Assembly: GCF_963678635.1 (NCBI RefSeq)
Contig: NC_087063.1
Coordinates: forward strand, 58,970,759 to 59,034,758
Source: Symsagittifera roscoffensis
Taxonomy: Eukaryota; Xenacoelomorpha; Acoela; Convolutidae
Length of the DNA: 64,000 nucleotides
Direction of reading: 5' to 3'
Within the stretch, counting starts at the first letter, position 1. Each line of letters opens with the position of its first letter. Below, in pieces: positions 1-10,708 of this stretch. Made by a program: the position numbers and the translations under genes. The notes under the pieces were generated by a model. The model had not been told where the DNA came from and did not search any database. It saw nothing but the letters and a program-made list of their open reading frames with translations.

Positions 1-1
1 T

Positions 2-64
2 ATAGAACAACCCCATATCACCGCTTTTCAGTCTCAAAATAATCATTTTTTTAGCCCACGATGA
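2..64 (+). CDS. Envelope-like glycoprotein, C-terminal tail (copy D, partial)
   Basis: Only the last 20 codons are in the window. They match the cytoplasmic-tail ends of the env ORFs at 13156-15771 and 60491-63109, all ending in S-P-R and then TGA. The TGA overlaps the ATG of the next ORF as ATGA. The rest of the gene is upstream of the window, so nothing can be said about whether it is intact. Confidence 0.85.
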   Translation: MEQPHITAFQSQNNHFFSPR

Positions 65-1871
65 GCCGACAACTTGGATCCCTACACCGCTCAAATTCCC
101 ACCCAACCAACCTCCACACTCCAATCCCAATAATCCCACTTTTTGCTTTCGCACCACCCGATTTCCCAACTATTAATATATCATCAAGCACGAATTCGGA
201 TACTAACTCAGATATTTCAGTTTTATACTCCATCTCACAACTTAATAACTCTAATATAGAAAACCCTGACGAATTTGCAGACTCCGAACCATCTCCATCC
301 AATAATTTTCAAACCAACTCCTCAGTTTTTTCAAAACACCTTTTCAACCAATCCCACTAAATAATTCACTCCCATCCGTTTCCACTCCTTCTCATGCTTC
401 GCAAGTAACCCCAACCTACTCTCCATTTCATTCCGACCGATCATCTAATAATTCTCCAGATACCCCCCAAATTTCCCAGGAACTCGATAATTTTGTCACC
501 CTACAGCAACAGTTAATACACCCTAACACCCTCACCATACATCAAATTTCATCCACAATAGAATCCTCAAACCCACCTACTCCTACACCCTCCTCAGCTT
601 ACACTGCATCATTAACACAATCATCCACATCCACAGAAACATCGAATAGCACTCACCGAGCTTATCGCACTTTTAAACAAAAATTCCCGAATCACCCATT
701 CCCGACCAAACCCAGAACAGCCTGCGAATATATTAATCATCCACAACACACAAACACGAAAGATTTTCTAGAAATCACCTTACCCTCATTCCCACAATAT
801 ACATTAAACACACCTAACGACACTAACGACACACGTAGTTTTGTAGATGAACATGTTTTAATGCCCACACTTCACTGGACAGCATATTACCATTTTACTA
901 ATCCCCTTTGCCTGCCACTATCTAGTTCTCATGACGATATAGAAAAGAATAAATATATGCTATATAGACTCACCGCAACACTAACACCTAGACAATTTAC
1001 TTATATAGGTTATAAAAAATTACTAAAAACATTCACTGCACCTCGTGCTAACGATTTTACTATAGAGTATTACGACCATAATATCATCCGAACTAATCAA
1101 GACCAATTTCTAGATGACGACCGCTTCGCTAACCCACAACTAACAAAAAAAAATTTCATCAAAACGTCATATGTATTCACACTTAATATTTTTGATAGAA
1201 AATATGATCACATCATTTCTGAAGCACTAAATGATATTCAAGCTTACGAAAATTTTCAAGACAAATTTCAGTTATTTTCACTAACCTTTCACTTCCTTGC
1301 ACCACATGAACGCGTTTTGCACTGTTCACACGACATTATGTTACGCACTAAACAGACTCATACATATACATACTATCGCTTCATACAAAATCATTTTGAT
1401 TTACTTACTCCATCAAGACAACCACACCATCGTTTTCAGTTTCTTAACTCAAAGTACACTTCACCATTTTTTCTTAATTTCACCTATTGTATCAAGGATA
1501 CTAACCTCCACGGCATCCTCCGCAATTATGACCCAGTAACACAAATGTTTATATTTTGTCCCATCACGAAGACCTTCAACGCCGAAGAATCCAGACCCTT
1601 CCTTATCCCACATGAATTTATCCAGCCTATAGAAATCCCAATATTTGAATTTATTCACAATACTAAGTATAATCACAAAATATATAACCTCATTCAAAAC
1701 ACGCCTTATGAGTTTGCAGTAGGCACCGAAGAACTAAAAACTATAAAAGCACTTCAATTGCTTTGGCCACTGCTTCAAACTAAAAACATCATTCGCATAC
1801 TAGCAAAATTACTAACAGCATTGGACATGATACATGACATCTTCCCCCACGGCTTTTTTCCAGACGATTAA
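61..1871 (+). pseudogene. ORF8 of copy D, frameshifted
   Basis: This equals the last large ORF of the element (about 602 codons in A). The first 99 codons from ATG 61 are open with the conserved start MSRQLGSLHRSN, then run into TAA at 358-360. Compared with A, the frame changes by one base near a run of T at about 328-335. From there the alternative frame follows the A protein to the shared end FPHGFFPDD at 1871. The N-terminal third is rich in Pro, Ser, Thr and Asn and probably disordered. The C-terminal two thirds are well conserved between copies and probably folded. No family recognised. The single-base lesion could be a real mutation or a homopolymer sequencing error. Confidence 0.8.
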
Positions 1872-2080
1872 CAGGCAAGTATAATTTAAAAATATTCTTA
1901 ACTAATAAATTTAAATTAGTACTAACCATTCTTCATTCATGTTTCTTTTACATTTCTAGTCTTCATACCACGATCATCTGCAAAAAACAGAAGAGAAAAA
2001 TAAAAAATAAACTTGTTAAAATTCCTCTAAAACTTCATTAATATTTTGCACAAGATAAAATAATAAAATTCATACCAAAT

Positions 2081-2201
2081 GTAGTAAATTAGTTTATAAA
2101 TTGTTTCCCCATAAAGCAGTAAATTTAATCACGATGAAAATTTATAACTTTAAATTTCCCCCAACAAAAAGCAGTAAATTTGAAATTCTATGTAGTAAAT
2201 T
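2081..2201 (+). repeat. Four-unit repeat in the element 3' region
   Basis: The motif G(T/C)AGTAAATT occurs at 2081, 2116, 2171 and 2192. Two of the units are preceded by a pyrimidine block of the type TTTCCCCCAA or TTTCCCCAT. The same arrangement is visible on the - strand of copy A at about 11025-11140, and a degenerate form occurs in copy B near 31360-31500. It is non-coding and lies between ORF8 and the conserved palindrome block. Confidence 0.6.
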
Positions 2202-2524
2202 GATAAAATGAAAATACAGTACTAACCTTTTGATATTTTCATTCACTCGCACAAGAATTCAATCCAAACTCGCACAGCTCGCCCACGAAGAATTGTTTAA
2301 ATAATGATTTTAAGTTTCAAGTTTTCACACTCAACAACTCTAACACACGATAACACGATAACAAGTTTCAAACTTTCCTTTAACCCGGTTGGAAAGGAAT
2401 TATATACTAAACCAAACTAACCAACGCAGCTTACTAAACACCACAAATCATAAAATAACAGCATGACTAAGAAAAGAAAACCAACGGTACCCAAACCTGA
2501 TTAACCCAGTTTAAAACTGGATAA

Positions 2525-2776
2525 TTTATTCTTTTGAAGACTATTATAAAGTCTAAGAAAGAAATAATAAAACATAAAAAAGTCGCAAGACAAACCCATA
2601 CCAAAAACAATTTGATTTTTGAAAAAAGGACACAACCAAAGAAACATAAGAAAGACCAACATAAACCCAAAATAAAACGTTATCACATAACAGGACCTCT
2701 CAAAGAAACCGCACGAAATCATACTCCCACTCCTGGCCTAACCCACCAGAGAGGAAGTCCTGAGCATGCTCTATAG
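2525..2776 (+). other. ATG-less basic open frame in the 3' region (copy D)
   Basis: An open frame of about 83 codons rich in Lys, Arg, His and Thr, with no ATG (the earliest conserved possible initiator is TTG at 2534). Copy A has the same open frame at 10457-10708 with most residues shared. Copy B breaks it. It could be an exon of a spliced accessory message, or chance openness in an A-rich RNA region. I lean to non-coding because the nucleotide block around its 3' end is conserved as structure. Confidence 0.25.
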
Positions 2777-2815
2777 CCGGCCTAACCCACCGCGCTACAT
2801 CCACGCTTTGTGACC
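2735..2815 (+). promoter_or_regulatory. Conserved palindromic 3' block (copy D)
   Basis: Two direct copies of GGCCTAACCCACC (2735 and 2779) flank the palindrome GAGCATGCTC. The block ends in CACGCTTTGTGAC. It is one of the best conserved non-coding stretches among A, B and D, although B has diverged strongly elsewhere. In A and B the sequence just before GAGCATGCTC is a second 10-base palindrome, AGGACGTCCT, which is broken here (AGGAAGTCCT). An RNA export, packaging or translation element is possible; none is proven. Confidence 0.6.
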
Positions 2816-2832
2816 ACACTTCTATTTTTAAT

Positions 2833-2860
2833 AAGAGGTACTCAAGGGTGAGTAACTCTT
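2833..2860 (+). other. Conserved hairpin with AGGG loop (copy D)
   Basis: AAGAGGTACTCA and TGAGTAACTCTT can pair over 12 positions with one mismatch around the loop AGGG. The same hairpin is present in A (10373-10400) and B (30697-30724, loop AGTG). It lies just 3' of the palindrome block in element orientation. Confidence 0.65.
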
Positions 2861-3472
2861 CAAAATAACCGAACTAAAACAAAAAAGCTTTTGTGAAAAC
2901 AACTAACTAAATTCATGATTAAAAAACCGAACTAATAAAATTTTATAAAATGTAAATCATACCTTGCAGTATATAGATTGACACACAACAACAAAGACGA
3001 ACATCCAAAGACAAAGTGACTCCATCACACTCGAACAAGAATGGCTAACCACAACCGATATGCCGTCCTCAATCACAACTCAAAGGATTTAGAGTACGAC
3101 TTGACTTCGCAGAAAAGGACTTCATTGAACTAGACCAATGAAAACCTCGATGTTCAAGTATACGTACAGATCCGAGTTACGAGGCATCCCTTCCACACAC
3201 GATCTCCACGCCATTCCCAGACGAGGTTGAACACAAAACAAGTTCTCTACAAAATACAGAAAAACCCGTCATAGCAAACCATTTTGAAATCAGATTGATT
3301 TCATTGGGGAACACAGTCGTTGTCACAAGACGACACAACGATTGATGTCCCTAGCTCCAGCGTCCTGGAACTTCTTTAACAAGAGAAACCGGACAAGAAT
3401 ATGATGTTCGCCAAATACCAACGTTCATCATCCATCGTTTGAATTGCAGAAATATAATTCTAAAAACTCTGT
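2861..3472 (+). other. Terminal 3' untranslated stretch of copy D
   Basis: About 0.6 kb between the hairpin and the polypurine tract with no sense ORF of note. The antisense strand of the same region in A (9812-10288) is open for 158 codons, but here the antisense frame stops early (TAA in the 3370-3390 area), so it is probably not a gene. Confidence 0.5.
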
Positions 3473-3486
3473 AAAACCCGGATGGG
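3473..3486 (+). promoter_or_regulatory. Polypurine tract region (copy D)
   Basis: AAAACCCGGATGGG directly precedes the 3' LTR, the expected place for plus-strand priming. The core CCGGATGGG is unchanged in A (next to 9759) and B (next to 30097), although flanking bases differ. Confidence 0.55.
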
Positions 3487-3896
3487 TGGAACCTGATCTA
3501 AACTATATTTTGTGATTGGATAAATTGGATATTTTACCACTGCAAAGTATTTAATACTAACCAATCATAACCCATCTAACTAACAACCCACTTATTTGTT
3601 AGTGCTGAAATTACTTGTAATTTCAGCACCAGAGAGATTTGAATTTAACTTAGAAATTAGTTGCCTCTCCAAGAGAACTTCAGCAGCCGCAACAAACCAG
3701 TATACCCTAGATCTATTGAGCCTAGCAGAGACTAGTTAAACACCCTGAGACTAGAAAGTATAAGAGTAAGATTAGGATCGGTATTAGACTAAGAAGTTGC
3801 ACGAATCTATCCGGCCGAAAATAAGATAGCGTGACGAGCAGACGGTGTACCCTATCCGAAATTACTCTATGAGTTAACCACATCGGTTTTAACTCA
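3487..3896 (+). repeat. 3' LTR of copy D
   Basis: 410 bp, starting TGGAACCTGA and ending TAACTCA, so bounded by TG and CA. It contains the hairpin GTGCTGAAATTAC / GTAATTTCAGCAC at 3602-3629, a TATAAG candidate, and near the end GAGTTA and TAACTC that can pair. Matches the LTRs at 9350, 27846 and 48025. Confidence 0.93.
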
Positions 3897-4163
3897 CTAA
3901 ATTCCGTTACTATCTGATCGTCTAATTTACTTGTCCTCTAATTTCCAAAACCCCCGGTTTTGCCTAATGCAGCAACATCAAACCCATTTATTTTAGCAAC
4001 AAAAATTACACAAACAAATACTTGTGCGAAATTTGAAATTCCAGAGTGGTTGGAAGAAAAGGCCAGATTTCTTGACGCAATTTTTACAAATAACGCTGGA
4101 ATATACTTAGCTATATTTGGCGTAGCTGGTCCTGGAAGCGGTAACAAAAAATCTCCGTTTCTG
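3897..4163. other. Flank of copy D, no gene assigned
   Basis: Unique-looking sequence between the LTR and a foldback element. A + strand frame from about 3960 is open, has an AG before and a GT after (about 3972-4140), and could be a lost internal exon, but I recognise no protein family. Confidence 0.3.
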
Positions 4164-4561
4164 TACAAAACAGTCCCATACAAAACAGTCCAATACAAAA
4201 CAGTCCAGAAAAGTATGAAAATGAACGAAAAAACAATCCGATACAAAACAGTCCGAAAGACAGTCCCAATTAATAATTGTTTTAACAAGCCGGCAAGCCG
4301 AGAATTGTCCTTTGTTCAACAAGCATAATGAACAAAATAGTGCCCACCGCAGTCGCGCCAACGTGTTGCGAGCTCGCCAACAGAGGGTAGGACAAAATAC
4401 GAAATTTAGAGCCGGTTATCGCCGCGAAGCGGCGACGCGCGCGCAAAGCGCCCACCGGTGACCTTAAACTGGACTGTTTTGTATTGGACTGTTTTCCCCT
4501 CTATTACATGATTTTTGGGACTATTTTGTATTGGAATGTTTTGTATGGGACTGTTTTGTAT
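4164..4561. mobile_element. Foldback MITE with repeated TIR
   Basis: The ends are inverted copies of about 43 bp made of the repeated unit ATACAAAACAGTCC (left arm 4164-4206, right arm 4519-4561, the right arm with a few changes). A further inverted unit pair is at about 4470-4490. The centre holds a GC-rich palindromic stretch around 4420-4455. It has no coding capacity, and no clear target duplication is visible. Confidence 0.7.
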
Positions 4562-4735
4562 ATGCACCAAAATCTCCTGCAAAAAGACAACTGACTTTTT
4601 TCACGTAGAATCAGTTAACACAAATAAAAGCCATGTAATATAATACCGTGCCAAGTTGGAGCCCTTCATGATTTGAGTTTTTAAAATTTCCATCAATCGA
4701 AAAACCAAATTGGTCCTCAGAGTATATCAAATAGA

Positions 4736-5129
4736 CAGGGGCGGGTCTAGGATTTTCGCGAGGGGGGATTGTCAAAAAATTAGTCGACTTTTTTTAGGTT
4801 GACTAAACTGATTTTCAAAGCTCATCTTAGCACTAAAAAGACCCTGCTTTGTTCAAATTTTCTGCGCTGCAGGCAAAAATTTGAAAACGCAGCCCATAAA
4901 AAGCGTTTTTAGGCACTTTTTGGAAAATAATGGTCAAAAAATCCCTATTTTTCGGCGCGCGCTCCCTCCTCAAAATTAATAATTGGCGCCCAAGGAAAAA
5001 TTTTAGGGTCCGTCAGTCAAAAGTGGATATCTCAACTTAGTACAAAGGGGGGACCTTTTGGGTTGGCAGCGGCTCGAATCCCCGAAGGAGGGGCGTCCGT
5101 CCACCCGCCCCCTCCCTAAATCCACAGTG
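4736..5129. mobile_element. hAT-like MITE, copy 1
   Basis: The left end CAGGGGCGGGTCTAGG and the reverse complement of the right end, CACTGTGGATTTAGGG, form degenerate terminal inverted repeats of the CAGTGGCGGATCTAGG type found on many non-autonomous hAT elements. It is flanked by an 8-bp near-perfect duplication, CAAATAGA and CAAGTAGA, the size expected for hAT. No ORF. A second copy is split by element A (9281-9349 and 28256-28426). Confidence 0.8.
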
Positions 5130-5778
5130 CAAGTAGAGCAACTATTTTAAACAATTTTGTTTGAGGAAAAGCAGACAAGTCATTTTGTGACCTTCATGTT
5201 ATAACAGTTTTTTAAGCATCATAAGCACTTACAGTGCTAATTTTATGTGGTGGACAAAACGTCAAACTTTGAATTTTCAAACTCATTTTTCTCAAATTGG
5301 GTTGAACTTCACCAAAAAAGTTTTGGTTCAATTTGCTTTGCGAATTTCGGAACTAAAATTTTACCCCAAAACTTTTACCAGCTGCTAAGAATCTCACAAA
5401 AATTCTTATTAAGAAAATTTTTTTGCAAAATTTGGAACGAAAGTTGTACCCCAAAAAAGTTTTTCTTTTTGAGCTATACGGTCATTTTCGGTCATTTTAT
5501 TTTTTTAGGTCACTGTATTTATCTTTTTAGTTAATCTAAATTACACGCTAAGGCTATTATCTCCAAAATCTGGCTCAAATTTTTTAAGAACTGATTTTAG
5601 ATAAGTCCGACTTTAGTAGAAGGTGCCGAGTTTTAACGCTTGGTGTTGGTTTTTTATTCAGTCAGTTTTCGACTTTTCAATCAAGCGTTTTTGACAAAAA
5701 AAAATTGTACCATCTGAAAGATAATGCTGTCTTCAATTCAAATTTAAACAGATGTTTTACCTGTGATAATTTTTGGTA

Positions 5779-5876
5779 ACGGGGTATGAAAATTGCTAGT
5801 TTGGTCTGAAACGGGGTATTAAAATTGCTAGTTTGGTCAATTTACGGGGTATGAAAATTGCTAGTTTGGTCAATTT
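5779..5876. repeat. 33-bp tandem repeat, three units
   Basis: Units start at 5779, 5811 and 5844, each beginning ACGGGGTAT and containing AAAATTGCTAGTTTGGTC. Periods are 32 and 33 bp and the units are nearly identical. Non-coding minisatellite-like array. Confidence 0.85.
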
Positions 5877-6279
5877 GGGATAATTAACGCGCGATATAAT
5901 GCGTTCTTATAACAAGAGTAAGCGGCGAGTTAGTGCAGTCCCAATTGAATTTAGGCCAGAAATTTAGTACCATTAAAAATAAGAGACAAATAATAAAAAT
6001 TTCTAAAACATGATCAAAATTCAAAAATCTGATTTTCCGAAATCCGTAATTTTTTTGTGTCAAAAAAGCAGGCCGGTAAAACAGAGAATATCCCCAAAAT
6101 TAACAGGTTCGATTGAACACTTAACAGGAGAATTGGCTTGATAATTCCCGAGTCAACTCACAAAGTTTTAAAAATACAGTCATAATTTCAAAACTTTCAC
6201 TTGCTTGAGGGACATAATTTTTTCAAAAAAAATATTACAAATCTAAGCTTCCAAAACATTGTAGAGTCGATTAAACCTA

Positions 6280-6450
6280 TGATATCAGATTTTGCAGGGT
6301 AGTTCTTGAGAAAGATCCCAAAAAAGTTTGCGCCTAGCCGTTTATGCAGAAGAAATTTTTCTAACATTTATTTCCGATTAAACCCAAAAAACAAGGTTTG
6401 GCAGAGTAGTTCTCGAAAAAAGTCAAAAGGTTACAAAAAAACGGTCCAAA
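6280..6450. repeat. Dispersed repeat, copy 1
   Basis: Shares ordered motifs with 28610-28830, including GGGTAGTTCT, CCGTTTATGCAGAAGA and AGGTTTGGCAG, in the same orientation. The downstream stretch near 7330-7400 also resembles 28950-28990 (ATTCCGAT and TAACGCTTGCT). Old, diverged element of unknown class. Confidence 0.5.
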
Positions 6451-9280
6451 AAAACTAAATTTTGACTTTTGTTCAAACTTTCAACAAATTGACATGTTTC
6501 CGGGACGATAATTTTTTGTATAGAAAAAAATGTGAGTGGACGCTCAAGCGGCGGAGCTTCTGAAAACTTGTTCTCTCTATTGAACCCACAATCTCACCTT
6601 TGGAAGGTTACTTTTTGAGAGAGAAAAATTCAAAAATTGGTAAAAAAAAACTCACCTTTCCGAGGGCCATAAATTTATGTGTAAAAAAATTGAGTGTAGC
6701 CGCTTTCGGAGAGGAGAGTTCTTTAGATCTGCTCTGTTCTTGAAATTCAAAATGTTAGAATTGGTAGGTGAGTTTTTGAGATAACGAAAAAAAAAATCAA
6801 TAAATATCGGTCAAACTTTCATCCCACAGAACTTTTCGAGGGCTGCAGACAGAGTGATACAGTCAAAAGAGACAAGGGCAGTATGCAGCCACATAAAAAT
6901 AAAAACGGTTTTTCTATAGATATCTATTTTGGGAAAACCGGTATAATGGTTTTTGGGTAAAGTGATAAAATCTTCCAAAGTGTCTCAAAAAATTGTATAA
7001 AAAACCCAATACCAAAATCTTTCATAACACATGTTTTTATGGAACAGCATCACTAGGCAAAAAGACCAAGCATGATTTCTGAATTTCAAACTAGAAATTC
7101 AACAATTTTGCAAAGCGGAAACAAAGCCAAACAATATTTGACCAGACACCTGTTGAGCCGAAAAAACACTGATTTTGTTTAAAAAAATTTAAAAACTTTC
7201 ATGTCCCTCTGAAACTACCCTGTAGTATCACCAACCAACCAGTAGTTAATAGTAACTAAGTACCCACCCAAATAGTATCCAACCATAAGTGATTCAAATG
7301 ATTTTGTTAAATTAGTTGTTAGTTCGAAATAAATCCCCATTCCGATAGGCTAACGCTTGCTAAAAAACGGCAAGCTTAGAAAAGTTCAGAAATTCAACGC
7401 TGGAAATCAAAAAATTTACCGGCACTATACTATAAATTAAGTTAGAAAAAAAACGTATTTGCCGAGCGAAATTTAGAAACTTTTAGAAAAAAAAAATCGT
7501 TTAATAAGCAAAAATTTTCAGCAAATAATTTCAAGCTGATATTCAGTTCATTTGAAAAGATGAAAAAAGCAAATTTTAGCCCAAAAATTGGTAGGGGTAA
7601 AAAAGATTTATGACATGAACTGAACAAAGATGAATTAAAACGTTTCTCTCAAAAAAAGATGACATGAAATCGTAAACTCAAATTTCGAGAACACAAGCAC
7701 TTCGAAAATGGTTTTTCAGTTGCTGAAGAGCAGTTTTTGCCGTTTCGTTTAAAGCTTAGATAGGCTGACATTTTTTTAAAGCAAACAAGTGAGCTCATAC
7801 ATTTAGGTTATGGCAGTATACATTTTGTTTTTAAAAAACATTGAATTGAATGAACAGTTTTGTTGTGCAGCTTATTGAGCAATTTTTTGATGAACTTGGT
7901 TATTCGAAAATAATGTTTCTGGACTTTACTGTTTCGAAGTTACCAAAGTTTGTCTTCATTTTAGCAGCATTTTTATTGCAAAGGCTATTAAATTTACCAA
8001 AAAATTGATGCTGAGTTTTTGAGTTTGTAAAAAAAATTGCCTACCATGCTATCACAAAAATTTCTTGCAATGTTACCAGTGTTAAATAATTCTTCCGCAA
8101 AATCAATGAAAATCACCGCTTCACTTTTTCCGATTACCCCAACTCTAAGCTTTCTGCCAACTTTCAATGAAATTTCAAGTTTTCTGTGAACTTTTTATAC
8201 TGGTGTTTTTTATACTGGTGTAAACACATACAGATTCAACAAGGGTAAGCACATCAGAACAAATAATTCAGCTGAAAAAATTCGTGCCACAGATCAAGAA
8301 AAGATAGATATCAAGAATTAAATTACCTGGAAAACGCATTATATGACAGTTATATCTAAAAAAATTGCAATACTTTTTTCTTTTTGAGATTAAAGTTCGA
8401 GGTTGCTAGTTTTTCGTGAACTTGTTTTGTCAAGTTTTTTCAGCAATCATGAGATAATTACTATTTTTTACGTTCCGCCTAAAGTATCTATTTTGCTTTT
8501 TCTTCAGCTAGGCAAAAAGCATTTTTCATTAAAGCAGGGTGTTCCGCAAAACTACTTCAAAACTACTGCAAAAAAAATCATCGAGCTAAAATTCATCGAG
8601 TATAAATACACAATTCTAGTCAACAAAAGTTTTTTTTTGAGTTGTTTAATTGGGTTATTTGGACGATGCAGCTTATGCCATTGAACAACAGCTTTTGAGC
8701 ATCTGGACTGCAAATTAAACTTATGAAAAACATTTTTTAATCCACAACACTGCTGGTATATCAGGGCAAAGCGACTGCCCCTTATCCCTTAATCCATATC
8801 GAATAGTAATAAGCATATAAAATTTCATTAGATACAAAACATTTTTTGCAGCATAAATTGAGCTTATACAGAGGCGAAACGGAGCTTCGCACCACTTTTG
8901 ATACAACACAATAAAAAAAGTCGAAACCAAAAATAAAAAAAAATTGAAAGAGCTAGGTGAACCAAAGTTTTCATGTCTCGTTGACGTACACCTATGGCCC
9001 AGCTAAAGCTGGAGGTACTTGTATGATATTTTATGAACTTGTAATACACATGCGGGACGAAAATTTTAGTTTCAAAAATTGAACTTTGCCTAAAACCTTT
9101 GCTGTTTCTCTGCTAAAATAAGCGAGAAGAGTGAAAAATTTTCCAACGACATAACCTTTCTCTTACAAAAAAACAAGGAAAAGTCGCTTCTGCAGGAAAA
9201 ATTTTTGCAATTATTTCTATGGATTAAAATTTCAAAATCTCAAACTTGTGAGGGTAGTTAAGAAAATACAAAAATTCTAA

Positions 9281-9349
9281 AAGGCGTTTTTAGACAATTT
9301 TTGGAAAATGTTGATTAAAAAAATCACGCTTTTTTGGTGCGCGCTCCAC
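9281..9349. mobile_element. hAT-like MITE copy 2, left piece
   Basis: Aligns with 4900-4970 of MITE copy 1 (AAGGCGTTTTTAGACA, then TTTTTGGAAAAT and GCGCGCTCC). It is interrupted at 9350 by element A and continues at 28256. The outer left end is too diverged to place; it may extend to about 9200. Confidence 0.65.
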
Positions 9350-9759
9350 TGAGTTAGGACCGATGGGTATAACTCATAGAGTAATTTCGGATAGGGTACA
9401 CCGTCTGCTCGTCACGCTATCTTATTTTCGGCCGGATAGGTTCGTGCAACTTCTTAGTCTAATACCGATCCTAATCTTACTCTTATACTGTCTAGTCTCA
9501 GGTTGTTTAACTAGTCTCTGCTAGGCTCAATAGATCTAGGGTATACTGGTTTATTGCGGCTGCTGAAGTACTCGGGAGAGTTCAACTAATTTCTAAGTTA
9601 AATTCAAATCTCTCTGGTGCTGAAATTACAAGTAATTTCAGCACTTACAAATAAGTGGATTGTTAGTTAGATGGATCATGATTGGTTAATATTAAATACT
9701 TTACATTGGTAAAATATCTAATTTATCCAATCATAAAATGTAGTTTAGATCAGGTTCCA
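9350..9759 (-). repeat. 3' LTR of copy A
   Basis: 410 bp, TG...CA on the - strand, reading as identical to 27846-28255. Contains the LTR hairpin at 9617-9644. Its outer edge abuts the CCAC duplication. Confidence 0.96.
9617..9644 (-). other. Perfect 13-bp LTR hairpin
   Basis: GTGCTGAAATTAC and GTAATTTCAGCAC are perfect inverted copies separated by AA. The same hairpin is at 28113-28140, 3602-3629 and 48140-48167 (one mismatch). In copy B (29953-29980) it is kept through paired changes. The solo LTR at 47605 has lost it. Confidence 0.85.
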
Positions 9760-9773
9760 CCCATCCGGGTTTT
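9760..9773 (-). promoter_or_regulatory. Polypurine tract region (copy A)
   Basis: On the - strand AAAACCCGGATGGG abuts the TGGAACC start of the 3' LTR. Same core as in D and B. Confidence 0.55.
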
Positions 9774-10372
9774 ACAGAGTTTTTTAGAATAGTCTTTCTG
9801 CAATTCAAAAGATGGATGATGGACGTTGGTATTTGGCGAACATCTTATTTCTTCTGGGTTTTCTTATTAGAGAAGTCCCAGATTCAATCGTTGTGTCTTC
9901 TCAAGACAACGACTGGGTTTTCGCAACAAACTCAAATCTGATTTCAGAATGGTTGGCTATGTCAGGTTTTTCTGTTTCATTGGTGAGAACTTCTTTGTGT
10001 TTGACCTTGTCTGGGAATGGCGTGGAGATTGTGCGTGGAGGGGATGCCTGGTTACTCGGATCTGTACGTATACTTGAACATCGAGGTGGTCATTGGTCTA
10101 GTTCAATGAAGTCCTTTTCTGCGAAGTCAAGTCGTACTCTAAATCCTTTGAGTTGTGATTGTGGGCGGCATATTGATTGTAGTTGGCCATTCTTTCTCGA
10201 GTGTAGTAGGGTCGTTTTGTCTTTGGATGTTCGTCCTTGGTGTTGTATTCTGATCTATGTATTGCATAATGTAATTTACATTTTATAAAACTTTTATTAG
10301 TTTAATATTTTTTAATTATGATTTTAGTTAGTTGTTTTCACAAAAGCTTTTTGTTTTAGTTCAGTTATTTTG

Positions 10373-10400
10373 AAGAGTTACTCACCCTTGAGTAGCTCTT
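10373..10400 (-). other. Conserved hairpin with AGGG loop (copy A)
   Basis: On the - strand AAGAGCTACTCA pairs with TGAGTAACTCTT around AGGG with one mismatch. Equivalent of 2833-2860 and 30697-30724. Confidence 0.65.
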
Positions 10401-10418
10401 ATTAAAAATAGGAGTATG

Positions 10419-10498
10419 GTCACAAAGCGTGGATGTAGCGCGGTGGGTTAGGCCGGCTATAGAGCATGCTCAGGACGTCCTTTCTGGTGGGTTAGGCC
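10419..10498 (-). promoter_or_regulatory. Conserved palindromic 3' block (copy A)
   Basis: Contains two adjacent perfect 10-base palindromes, GAGCATGCTC at 10462-10471 and AGGACGTCCT at 10472-10481, between two copies of GGCCTAACCCACC read on the - strand. Conserved in B and D. Confidence 0.65.
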
Positions 10499-10708
10499 AG
10501 GAGTGGGAGTATGATTGCATGCGGTTTTTGTGAGAGGTCCTGTTATGTGACAACGTTTTATGTTGGGTTTGTTGTGGTTTTTCTTATGTTTTGTTGGTTG
10601 TGTCCTTTTTTCAAAAATCAAATTGTTTGTGGTATGGGTTTGTCTTTCGACTTTTTTGTGTTTTATTATTTCTTTCTTAGACTTTATAATAGTCTTCAAA
10701 AGAATAAA
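10457..10708 (-). other. ATG-less basic open frame in the 3' region (copy A)
   Basis: Counterpart of 2525-2776: about 83 open codons rich in Lys, Thr and His, with no ATG (TTG at 10699). Shared openness in two copies is suggestive, but the frame is broken in B and there is no initiator, so coding status is doubtful. Confidence 0.25.

Larger units (their letters stand above)
1..3896 (+). mobile_element. LTR retroelement copy D, 3' part only
   Basis: The first 3.9 kb match the last part of copies A and C: the C-terminal codons of the envelope-like gene, ORF8, a long 3' region and a 3' LTR at 3487-3896. The 5' part lies outside the window. It is close to A in sequence but not identical. ORF8 carries a one-base frame change, so this copy is not fully coding. 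The four bases after the LTR are CTAA; the matching target duplication cannot be checked because the 5' end is missing. Confidence 0.93.
5130..9280. other. Gene-poor AT-rich stretch with old repeats
   Basis: About 4.1 kb with frequent runs of A and T. Open frames here (for example 5247-5534 +, 8403-8684 +, 8721-8930 -) are short, low in complexity and resemble no family I know. Parts near 6280-6450 and 7200-7400 resemble parts of 28610-28990, so at least part is an old dispersed repeat. No RNA gene seen. Confidence 0.5.

Noticed and set aside
3960-4328. Open frame with a possible exon at about 3972-4140
   Set aside because: AG and GT borders are easy to find by chance, the 3' half runs into the foldback MITE repeat, and I recognise no protein family.
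5779-5876. CRISPR-like array
   Set aside because: Three near-identical adjacent units without unique spacers: a plain tandem repeat.
8403-8684. 93-codon + strand ORF
   Set aside because: AT-rich, low complexity, no homologous copy or domain, no gene context.
9812-10288. 158-codon + strand ORF antisense to the 3' region of copy A
   Set aside because: The matching antisense frame in copy D stops early and in copy B is broken and shifted. No recognisable domain.
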